64,000 nt of DNA from Selaginella moellendorffii (taxonomy: Eukaryota; Streptophyta; Lycopodiopsida; Selaginellales; Selaginellaceae): assembly GCF_000143415.4 (NCBI RefSeq), contig NW_003314269.1:2845060-2909059 (forward strand). The letters are read 5' to 3'. This document shows, one piece after another, positions 32,051 through 42,562 of the stretch. The notes beneath the pieces were generated by a model. That model saw only the letters and a list, made by a program, of their open reading frames with translations. It did no database searches and was not told where the DNA came from. The stretch's first letter is position 1. Each line of letters begins with the position of its first letter. The translations under genes and the position numbers were made by a program.

Positions 32051-34068
32051 TCATTGTCAACCATAGATTTTAAAACTTCTTCATCAAAAAGATTTTATAA
32101 GACATCTATCATCTTTTGCTGCAATGTCACTTTTATAACTTTTAATGGAGTGATATCTTCTTTTTGCTCAAACTTTATATCAATATTTAAACTTTGTTTA
32201 ATGTAAATTACCTCAAACTTACATAGTGCTTGAGGTATTGGATAGCCCAGATTAATGATACCCCATCAATGGCTATGATTGTGTTGGTATATTCACAGGT
32301 TTTTATAGTAATACTAAACTTTGCTAGATTAAGTGCTGACTTTTTTTAAGGGCTGAGATTAAAACTTGCATGTTTAAATTAAAAATCACACTTTTTAAAC
32401 AAGGTAAGATATTAAAAATTATCAAATATTACTTTTGTAATGAGTTAGTAATTAATTGCTAGATAAATAAACATATCATGTATTATCATAATTGCAATCT
32501 GTAAGTTTACAAAGGAATATAAGAAATTCATTCATATTCTGTTTATATGGTATCAATGTTGCTACATCCTACTTGGGTTGCTGTGGGTTGCCATGTTAAA
32601 GACATGGCAGTGAAGCCATTTGTCTATGGCAGTTCAATCAAATTCAAAGAGCTTGTGACCTGTTCTTGCATCTCCAGTTTTGGTGGTTTTTAAGAGTCTT
32701 TTTTATCTGAAATTTTCTTTAACCACTAGCTCTACCCTAGGAGAAATAATATCATCCTCATCTTACAAATTGATGATCCTAGCTTTTGAAGACAAGATGT
32801 TCTAGGCTGATTTAGCAAGCATATATTAGAAGTAGTAGATTTCAAAATCCATGCTACACCCTCGAACTCTAAGTTTTTGGTAACATTTTGGCACCATGAC
32901 CACATAAAACACATCTAGGTTGAAGGCACACCTAAGCACAAAGACAAAGTGTCCTTTGTGCATGCTTACGATACTAAACCTCCACTATGCTTCCCAGTTA
33001 GAATGATGATGCTTGAGATGGACTCACACCATGTGGACTTGAAAATGGCTAAAGATGCATTTAGGAAATTAGGGAAGGTGATCAAAACCAATAGAAATAT
33101 TCCTCTTGACAAATTAGAGGTTTCAGACATGTGGGCTTTTTGGGATATTTATAATGCAGCCACATAGACCTCCACCCCAACCCACCTATGGCCACCCCTC
33201 CACCTCCAATGGCTTTGGCACCAATAATGCCACCCTTGACCAAAGAACCTATGGTGACAGTGGTTAGTGCACTTGAAGACCATAAGTTGGAAATTCAAGA
33301 AGATCTTGATGTCTGTTTTTCACTGTTGGGAAGTGGGAGGATGAATCACCAAAAGCCATATGTAAACATCAATCACCAAAAGCCATATGTAAACATCAAT
33401 TGGCATATAGTGTTACTTCATCACCCTTAGAGAAGCCAAAGAAATGCTTGCACACAACTCTTGCTCTAATAAATGACTTCCCCGACTCAAGAAATTTATG
33501 GACTATAGTTGAAGACACCATCTCAAGGGGCAACAAATCTAGGGTAGCCAACTACAACAGCCTTCTACAAGGCAGCAGCGAGTAAGATGCATCATGGTGC
33601 ACAGAGCTGTCATAGTGAGTCAGTGATCTTCATCTCTAAGTCATCAATTACTTTTGTGATTTTTTTGATTTTTTTTTGGTATTTTTTAGGTTCAGAATTT
33701 GGCCTCAACAATATCCATAGACAATTTTGGACTAGAAAGACACTTAAAAGTCAATAATGACAAAATTTTATCCATTGTTGGACTTTGGTTCCTATACCAA
33801 ATTCCAACAACAGTTAGTTTGCGTCTAGACAATGTCTATAAATAATTTCAAACTAGAAAGACAATTGAAAGCCTCCAAAAACAAATTAGTCTTTATGTAC
33901 ATAGACTGTTCTACATGTTCATGCTTTTCTTAACTTCTGGTAGTTTTTTAAAAGCATCAATATATTTTGAATACCCTTAAAGTCTTTTTCTCATAGTAAC
34001 AATTCAATAATAGCTTAATCACTTATTTCACAAGCTACTCGACAAGTGTTAGTTGAGACTTGCTATAG
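32051..34068. other. AT-rich intergenic region with an unrecognised ORF
   Basis: An open frame at 32949-33167 (72 codons, MSFVHAYDTKPPLCFPVRMM...) and another at 33188-33430 show no family I recognise and are probably transposon-derived. Nothing else supported. Confidence 0.35.
33344..33397. repeat. Perfect 27-bp tandem duplication
   Basis: Unit AATCACCAAAAGCCATATGT plus seven more bases occurs twice in a row (33344-33370 and 33371-33397). Because 27 is a multiple of three, it duplicates nine codons in the overlapping open frame. Confidence 0.95.
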
Positions 34069-35970
34069 CTAAAATTTGAAGTGTCCATGCTGCGGTGAAG
34101 TAGTGTCACCGCATTCTGTTGTCAGCAGCTTAGCACTCTCAGCTTCGGAGAACATAAAGTCTAGTTTTCTGGAAATGTCCTCCTTGATTCTCACGAACAC
34201 CTGAAAGTTTAGGAAATGAGTGAAAGAAACAATATGGAAAAGCAGCACAGCTTACGGGATTGTCGTACAGATAAACGTAGTGTCCGTCGTCTTGATCAGT
34301 AACAGCTTTCCAAAGTACCCTGTTTCCCTGCAAGCGCACACTTTTCGGTAACAGAAATTCTGGATACATCTGATCTTACCAGTTTCATCACTTGTGCAAA
34401 ATCCTCGAGCTCTTCGTCGTCCAGCTTAAGAAGATTCTCAGTGGACCAGAGATCTATCAGAGTATCCAGCTGAACAATCCGACGTCGCCTACGTAGAAAA
34501 ACCAATTTGAAACTCAAGGAAAGACATACCAAGTTCGTACCTCCTCGGATCCGGAAGAGCAACTTGATTGAGGTTGATCATTATTTCATCACGGGTTTTG
34601 GCGAGTTTCCCTTGACCCGAGAACCAGCGAAGCAGAGGCAAAAAGACCGGCCTTCTCCTCTCCGTCCCTCCATCCGTGAGCACCCATGAGCTCCGCCGCT
34701 CAGTCCCTTCAAAGAGATAAACCTGATTCTCTGGAAAAAACTTGAGCTTGGCCTTGGCCCGTCCCATGTTCCTCCGCCTCCGAAACACCCACGGCCTCAG
34801 CTTCTGATAGATCATACTGTCGAGCTTCCGAAACACCCCTCGAGCATGGCAGTACTTGAAGTAGTGCCCCCACCTCACAACTTTCGGAGCCATCCGACTT
34901 ATAAGATTGTAGCACGACCCTCCCCGTGACTGGGAGATGACCGTCTTGAGCTCGGACAAAAACAACCTGTAAGAGTTCCTGGAAGGCCTCACCTTGAGCC
35001 TCATCTCCTCGTTTTTCATGGCGTGCTGGAACTTAAATCCCAGGAACTCGAAGCCCGACCTCGAGTCCGTGATCGTGTATCTATCCGGATCGAGCTTGAT
35101 GCCAACTCCACGCAACCAATCCCGGACAAACACAGTAGCATCGAGGATGAAGGCATGAGAGCGATTGACCACGACGAACTGCTCGCAGTAGCGGACGAAG
35201 AGCGGAGCTGGATGGCCGGGATAGAACTTCGCGAACCACTCGTAGAAGGCGGTCTCCAATCCATGCATGGCGATGTTAGCCAGCAGCGGAGTGATCACTC
35301 CAAAGTCCCCAGCTCTTGGATACCCCGGATTCAGCCACCGGAGTGCCATGATCCCTCCATTCAGCCACGCCTCCACCTGTGACGCGATGATCGGCAGCGA
35401 GTTCCTCAGCTTGCTCATCACCGCGCGGTGCTCAAACTCCTGGAAAATGTAGCACGAGTGAGCGACGAGAACGTACTTCTCCTTGCCTTTGAGCGAGAGA
35501 GTGATGGCGTCCATGGCGTCTCTGTAGCTCCTGTGAGGCCTATACCCGAAGGATCCATCCTCGAACCGGGCCTCCCACTCCGGCTCCAGCGCGAGCTTGA
35601 CGAGCATCTGCTTGGCGCGATCGCGGACAACGTCCTGCAAGCATCGCCCCAGCCGGCGCCGCCGCGTGACGCAAAAGGGCAGGCCCTTGTCAGTGATGCG
35701 CAGCGTCCTGGCGAGCGCGATTCGGGCCTCGCTGGTGATGAGCGCGTTCACGCCCAGCGACGCCTCGCCCTGATTCGACTCGGTGACCCGCCGCACGGCC
35801 AGGAGGCGCGCGTGAGCGTTTTCCAGCAGCCGCGACTGGAATGCGTGTACCTTGGCGGTGTCGTTGGCCACGGCGGCGCGGTAGATCATGGATTGGAGGC
35901 GCAGCACCACGGATTTGACGGTCGACCACGGCACTCTCTCCCATGGCTCGAGCTTCACGGCAGCCTGCAT
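34069..35970 (-). CDS. Nuclear-encoded group II intron maturase-like protein, RT-dead
   Basis: Four minus-strand exons (35970-34541, 34488-34380, 34327-34256 and 34200-34069) join in frame to 580 residues with GT-AG introns of 52-55 bp. The N-terminal domain (about 8-75: WERVPWSTVKSVVLRLQSMI and LLAVRRVTESNQGE) is that of group II intron reverse transcriptase/maturases. An RT core follows (FEDGSFGYRPHRSYRDAMDA; GVITPLLANIAMHGLE), then domain X/GIIM (about 342-400: ISRMAPKVVRWGHYFKYCHA). The catalytic YADD box is YCEQ (261-264), and the first catalytic Asp region reads LVAHSCYIFQEF, so DNA polymerisation is presumably lost while RNA-binding maturase function may remain. The likely role is organellar group II intron splicing. 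No clear transit peptide is visible; an upstream exon may supply one. The C-terminal 105 residues in exons 2-4 are unlike bacterial relatives. Confidence 0.85.
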
Positions 35971-36060
35971 TCTCCATCAAAAATCCCTAGGGAAACTTGC
36001 ATAGAACCCTAAAATTCAAACTCTCTTTAGGGCTCGATAAAGAGTTTGCTGTGGCGGGAA
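35971..36060 (-). promoter_or_regulatory. Maturase gene promoter with telo-box-like motif
   Basis: AACCCTAAA at 36005-36013 lies 35 bases upstream of the minus-strand ATG and reads TTTAGGGTT on the coding strand. This matches the position seen in several neighbouring housekeeping genes. Confidence 0.4.
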
Positions 36061-37050
36061 TGAAGCGCACGAGCGGCAGAACATTCTTCCGGGATTTTCT
36101 TTCCATTCCAATGAACACATCCATCTCGGCGAATCTCCCACTCCATCTCCAGCTCAAGCGATTGGATTTTGGTGGCTGGAACCAGGAGAACGATACGGGA
36201 TCCAAGTGGGGGTGGATTTCCCTCAACATTTATGGTAACAAGATCTCTAGCTCCGTGGTGGATTACCTCCCGAGCAGCTCTTCCACGTGTGGGCGGCAAC
36301 TTCAACGGGCTTGCTCCTAGTGGAGACCAGGCGAGACAAGCTGATCGTCACCAATCCCCTCACTCACCGCTGGACTCGAGTTCCACCAGGACTGGGTTGT
36401 GAGATCGAGTGCTTTTATTGCCATGTTCTAGGCGTTCCTAGACTCAAACTTTTGGGTGGTCTATGGCTCGAGTCCGCGTTTACGATTGCTGTTCGCGTCG
36501 CTGTTGTGCGGCAGTAGCAGCTGCCTGGGAGAGCTGGAGAGCTGGCCAGAATCAGATACTGGCATCGTTTCCCAAGCTTGGGTTTTGCAGCGATGGAAGC
36601 CACATTGTTTTAATTGCCAGGAGCAGCTCGGCAGGGGAGGAGTACTCACTCAAGTTTGTTAACTTCCTCAATCGGGCTGCGCGATGGAAGAGCCTGCCGC
36701 TGGGATTCATGGTCAGTGACATACCAGTCTTTTGCCTACTTCACATATTTCCCCTGTCGGGGAATCCTCCTCCCATGCATGCAAACGTGAAAAGGTGGCA
36801 GTGGAGGAGTGATGACAACCCTAGCATTTCTGCTCTTGGACAAGACGTTGGGCAATGCCGCTGAATGATCCAGGGCTGTTTCCTCAGGAGATCGTCCCAG
36901 GAGTGGTTTATTTGTGCGGGCGCCTGTGGTAGTCCTTGGTCTCCTCGAGCTGTGTGTCTACAGGATCTCAAGCCAGACATGGTCGCCACTGCTGCTGCCG
37001 GACTCCAAGTTGAAGGGCCTTATACCCTTCAAGTTCTCCTGCTCGGCTAA
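36061..37050 (+). pseudogene. F-box-associated/kelch-like gene remnant
   Basis: Several plus-strand frames resemble the C-terminal, F-box-associated part of plant F-box proteins: LLLVETRRDKLIVTNPLTHR WTRVPP (36310-36390), VYDCCS followed by AWESW and FPKLGFCSDGSHIVLIAR (36478-36615), and a closing stretch to about 37050. They shift frame repeatedly, and no F-box motif is seen at the N-terminus. A processed or degenerate copy is likely. An unusual intron structure could rescue parts, but no consistent set of splice sites was found. Confidence 0.5.
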
Positions 37051-38280
37051 GTGTCAGGTTTTGTCCACTCCATGGTGAAATATTTTTTGTTTGTTTATTG
37101 CAGAAGGATTGATGTTCGCTAACAAATTACAATTGATGACAATTGAAAGTTTCCATGTTACTAAATATTTATATATATTGTATTTTACATGAAAAGCCAT
37201 GGAGGCATGTAATGTGACAATAGGCAATGGTATTGTAGGTGGTGTTCAATCGTTCAATGATAAGACGTTGCCCTTGGAAGGCATGCAAAGGCGATTCTAG
37301 GGACATAGTTTGTGGAGGATTTCAGCAGTAGAGATAAAGGTACAAAAGAACCTCTATTATTCTAGTTTTGGTTTTTTGAAGGGATGATTTTTGAAGGTGT
37401 TGGAAGAATGTGTTTTTTCACTTCAGAGTTCTGGAATACAAGGAAGCTCTTGAGTTTATATGGTGTTTCAAGAATTTACCCAATTATCAAGTTCTCAAAT
37501 GTAGTGAGAAGAGCAATCTAGTGTTCTCACAACCAATTCTAAGCTCCATTGTAACAGGTGTGAATTTTCAATGGGGAAAAATATGTTTAAATAGTCAAAA
37601 AATATATTTGTGACAACTGTTCACCATATAAACTTTTGCAGTTCTTTAAGTAACTAGATAGTTTTGTTATAATAATCATACTTAATGTTGGGCTAGATTA
37701 GTTTTTAACACAAATTATTTTTGTTTATAAATGATTTTTCTTATTTTATTTTGTATTTTATTAGTAGTTTTTGTCACTACCCCTTTTTGGTTTACTTAAG
37801 CAAACCTGGATATACCTAAAATATGATTGAATATTCTAGGATATTTTACCATCTAATGGTTGTTATTCATTTAGATTAATCTTGTATCTATAATTTATAA
37901 ATATGTTTAAAATTTATAAACTTTCTAAATACTTTCTTAGTTTATCATACCATATATTCAAAAAAATTAATCTTATATTTATAAATTATAAACATGTTTA
38001 TAATATAAACTTCCATTTGATCAAATAGATTAATAAATAGGAATAACAATACTATCAAGCAAACCAAATATTGTTGCATACAATGCATAGCAAATTATTG
38101 ATGATGAATTCCTAATAATTTGAAAATTTTGAGTTATAGCTTCACCTTCATTTGCAAAAATCATGCAAAATGTTGAAGCAATCCAATATAACTCTTTATT
38201 CACAATTGTACCATCATCAATAATTTATAATAACTATGCCAAGAATAATATATTGTTTTATATTTAAATGCAATTTTGAG
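37051..38280. other. AT-rich intergenic DNA with dispersed repeat copy
   Basis: No gene recognised. The region 37795-37960 matches the inverse of 2630-2760, indicating a dispersed AT-rich repeat family; part of it recurs immediately downstream to about 38010. Confidence 0.4.
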
Positions 38281-41200
38281 TGCATGGAATATGGAAATGG
38301 AGTATAGAAATATGCATATCAATTAGCCTAAAACCTTAACTTATCTAGAAGAGTGAGTGGTTTCAATTGAAACCACTCCAATAGCTATTAAAATCCCACT
38401 AGACTAATTTTAGTGTATAGCTATTAATATTAGTATATAGTATCATGACTATACATTTGGACCTCAAATCATTAAGGATGGAAAGCAGTCAAGGATATAG
38501 AAGAACATCAGAAGGAACATCAAGAGGAGGCATTGATGGATTTGATAGTGGTATTACTTATTTATAATCATTTTGTACAAAGTGTTTCAGCCATTATAGT
38601 AAGGAGCTCTTTAGACAAACCATATACCATAAGATTGAGAAAATAAACTAACACCAAGTCATCCACTTTGTGCTTTATAAGTGGATGAAGATGAGAGTTG
38701 GTACCATCATTATTGTCCCACTTATACCCAAATGTTTGGCAAACTATGTTTGAACAAGTGGAAGAATGCTTGTCAAATGTTGATTTTAGGATCTAGCATC
38801 GATAGCTCATGGTGATTGTGAAACTAAACTCAACTTTGTTAATAGTATTGGATTATGACTATATAAAAATTTATATAGTAACACACGAATAAAATTCTAT
38901 ACTTCTATGACATACACATATCGAAGAGATAGCAAATAACCATCTTAATCTGAATATTGAAAGTTCATATACTTCACAATCATTCCTTTAAAGGTTTGAG
39001 CGAGCCATTCCACCAAACCATGTGAAAATGTGGCATATCCCTAGTCAAGATGTTAAAACATGAAATGCTTTGACTATAAATACAGAACCATTATCTAAAA
39101 GAATTTGTTATAGACATATTTACTAGAACACTATTTCATTGAGAATGTAAATGCTGAAATGATAAGTCATCAGTAAGTGATGCAAGATTTTTTGACCTAT
39201 CATAAAGCCTTCGAATCTATAGCTTAACCTTTTGAGCTTCACGAACTTCATCAACAAAAAGTAAATTTTATGTTGCACCTTATGGACATTAAACATTAAA
39301 TATAGCAACTGTTGATGGTATGGAATCCTCGTCTAAAAAATCCACAAATGAAAGAATAATAGACTTGTCAAAAATATGAGAAGAGAGTGAAAAAGGAAGA
39401 TGAGTTCAAAAAAAGACATCAACATCAATCATGGAACTTCCTATGTGATAAACAACCTTGAAATTATATATTTGAAGTTTCAAAGCCTATAATGTTCAAC
39501 TAATTTATGCAATAGGATAACGTTGACTAAGTACACTCGGGCTCTCTTGCATCAACACACTTCCAAAACGGATATCAGAAGCATTTATACTTAAAATGAA
39601 AGTCAAGTGTAGTTAGGAGTTATTAATAGCTCTTTAAGATACGTAAACACCCACTTATAATCTATAAACCAAATGAAAGACAATGTTGAAACCTTCAACA
39701 ATACTCACAACGGTGTAATATAATAAAAAAGATGATCAATAAAATGGCCAAGATATTGCACCTTATCTGATAAACATTGCATATCATTCACACATTTCAA
39801 AGTAAGGAAATTAAAAATAACCACTAGTTTGTCATGATCAACTTGCAAACCTCATGAGAAATATAGTACTCAAGATAAGTTATATCTTTAGACTTAAATA
39901 CACATTTCAACCACTTCAGCTTTAAACCAACTTCCCACAATCAATTTAACACTCAATGAAATCAATAGTCAAATTTGGCATATCGCAAAAAACTTCGTCT
40001 ATCATCTGTAGGAAAGTAGTTGAAGCATTTTTCAAATCAAACAACACCACTAAGAACTCATACAAATTAAATAGTGTATTAACTATTGGCACTTACCAAT
40101 ATCCAAAAGTAAGACCTAACTTAGAAAACTAATGACTTCTCCCCAGAAGATCTAGGAGATCAATAGTATAAGGAAGAGGGTACACATCCAGATGAATCAC
40201 TTCATTTAACAAACAATAATTGATGCAAAAATGAGTATTCTTATTAGGTTTTGTCATAGAATGAGGTAATAACTCCATGACTTTCGAATAACACTCTTTT
40301 CTAACATCTCTTTGATGTTTATATGTAAAATTTTGATCTCCTTTAATGACTGATGATGAATATAAACCTTCATTGAATAAGCATCCCTAGTTAGAACCAA
40401 ATGACGTGTTGCAATCTTGGTCTCAGAGGACAAGCTAAATTCAAAGAGATCAAAATACTACTTCATAAGCCAATCAATTACTAAAGGAACAAAATAGAAA
40501 CATAGGAGTAAATAATGAGGAGACAAAAGTGATGGAAGTAAATGTAAAACCAAATGGACAAAGAGAAACAAAAGTGATATGAATGTAATAAAAATAAAAA
40601 AGTATGAGAAAAAGGCTTAAGTCATATTTGGTATGATTACACTGTAACCAATCCATACTAAGAATGAGGTCAAAAGCTTAACTCAACACGACCCACAACA
40701 ACTGAAGTGATTGCCCCAAGTTTGCCTCATCCTATGCATATGCATGTGTATGGTTGTTGCCATAAAGAATAAAAGCTAGCTTTACCGTACGATATAAATA
40801 TAGACGGCAATATGTGGCAATAGGCCAAGCAATAAAAAATAAATTTAAGCCTGTATCAACTAATATAAAGAGAATAATAGGAAACCTTACATTATAAAAA
40901 TGACTTTGGAAAATAAAAATTAGATAAACTGATGTTGAGTGAACCCCTTGATAATACTTTTGAAAGAAAAATAGAGGGATCATCAACTTATTCACGTAAA
41001 GACTATTCACTACTCACATGACTCATTTCCCAAAAGCATCTTGGTGTTTAAACTTTCCACTACAACAACACTAATAAAACGTTGTTGATGCCAAGATCTC
41101 CATCTAATAAATGGAAAATGTCAATCTGAAAAACACCAATAACACCAATAAATATGGCCAACTTCATCACACAGTCAATAACAAACATCATAGCCATGAT

Positions 41201-42209
41201 CACTTCCTCACCCTTATCTTTGAACGAAAGATGTGCAACAAAATATATAAAAGGCAATATCTTATAATGTTGTACTAAGCAAAAAACATCATTAAGGGTG
41301 GTTAAAGCAAATGCATGTACAAGTCCTATAAAATTTTGATAAAGTGTTGGCCATAATATTCTAAACTTATTTAGCTCCGCACAAAGTAAGAAGTTTCACA
41401 AACAAACACCAAATTGCATCACTAACTTAGATGGCGTTTAATAAAGACAATACAATCAATTAAAAGCATCATCACAATCATTGATATGTCCAAATGCACA
41501 TTTGAAGACTTTTGGGAGAATACTCTAATCCATACGAGTGGTTGCGCTCAAACTATTATACCATTATAACATCAGCCCTTAAAAATATATAAGAAACTCA
41601 TTTAAATATTAAACATCATCCTAAGAATGATATATGTCAATTATTATAAAGTGATCAAACCAATATCATCCCAAGATTCCCACGAAATAACTCTGGCCGG
41701 ATGCAAGTATTAGCAGCAAGAGCAAAAAGAGTTGTATCACATGCTATGAATGTTACCATCAATTAAGTCTAATTATTTAATTATAACCACATAGCATAAT
41801 TGTGCCAATTGTTGCTCCAAAGTTAAAAGAGGAGGAAGTTACTACTTTACCATGAAGATGAATGAAAAGGAAAAAGTAAAAGAGAAGAAATTGAAAAAGC
41901 TATAAAGAAAGTGACATTTAAATAATGCAAAAACTATATTTAAACTAAAATCCCAAATCCAAACACTCCTCTCTCCACCAATGTAAGTGTATGGAATATA
42001 AAATACAAAAATATGCATATCAATTAACATAAAACCAGAAATTTTATATATATATAAAACATATATAGAACATATATATATAACATAAAACCATAACTTA
42101 AATATATATATAAGCGACTGGTCCAAATTAAAATCAATCTTAACAGTTATCAAAATCCTACTATATTAATATTGGTGTAATATTAGTATACAGCAACATT
42201 TGGACCTCA
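38281..42209 (-). mobile_element. Ty3/gypsy element on the minus strand with candidate LTR pair
   Basis: Minus-strand pol remnants run in order. Reverse transcriptase (about 40380-39930): HFCINYCLLNEVIHLDVYPL PYTIDLLDLL, then NLYEFLVVLFDLKNASTTFL. An RNase H to integrase linker (39308-39123) is very similar to the plus-strand element near 28860. Integrase (about 39090-38980) has AFHVLTS. Stops and frameshifts show it is dead. Two direct repeats flank it, 38281-38466 and 41990-42209. Both begin TG and end GGACCTCA, as LTRs do; the right one carries an extra TA-rich insertion. No matching target duplication was found, so the LTR call is tentative. Confidence 0.7.
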
Positions 42210-42562
42210 CAATGTTACATTTTACAATGGGAATATTCAATTCTTATTTTTATTTTAATTAAAATTGAATCTTTCTATACTTTTCTCAATATAAATATTG
42301 TGTAGAAAAGATTATTGTGCTCAAAGAGAATATGGTGGCTCACTTCAGAACCCATAGTTTAGCATACTGTGCTACTAAACACGTTGTGCCAGAGATACAG
42401 ATTCAGATTTAACGCACTCTGAGCCAGATTTAATGCTTGGTCTTATGTCGTTAATTTTGTGCTTGCGCAAACAGAGAGCTGAGAGCATCGTTTTGAGCAG
42501 GGTTTCTAGCTACAAGCAGACAGACATTTGAAAATGGAATAAAAAAGATCGACCCCCTCTTC
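42210..42562. other. Intergenic region 3' of the lipocalin-like gene
   Basis: No coding signal; presumably the 3' untranslated region of the minus-strand gene that ends at 42563. Confidence 0.4.

Noticed and set aside
33344-33397. Direct repeats as a possible CRISPR-like array
   Set aside because: Only two abutting units with no spacers, in a plant genome.
33188-33430. Pro-rich 80-codon frame
   Set aside because: Low-complexity start and an internal 27-bp duplication; no homology or splice context.
35428-36012. 194-codon plus-strand frame opposite the maturase
   Set aside because: Antisense of the conserved RVT_N/RT coding region.
38281-38466. Region 38281-38466 as a gene-bearing stretch
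   Set aside because: Better explained as a terminal repeat because it recurs at 41990-42209 with the same ends.
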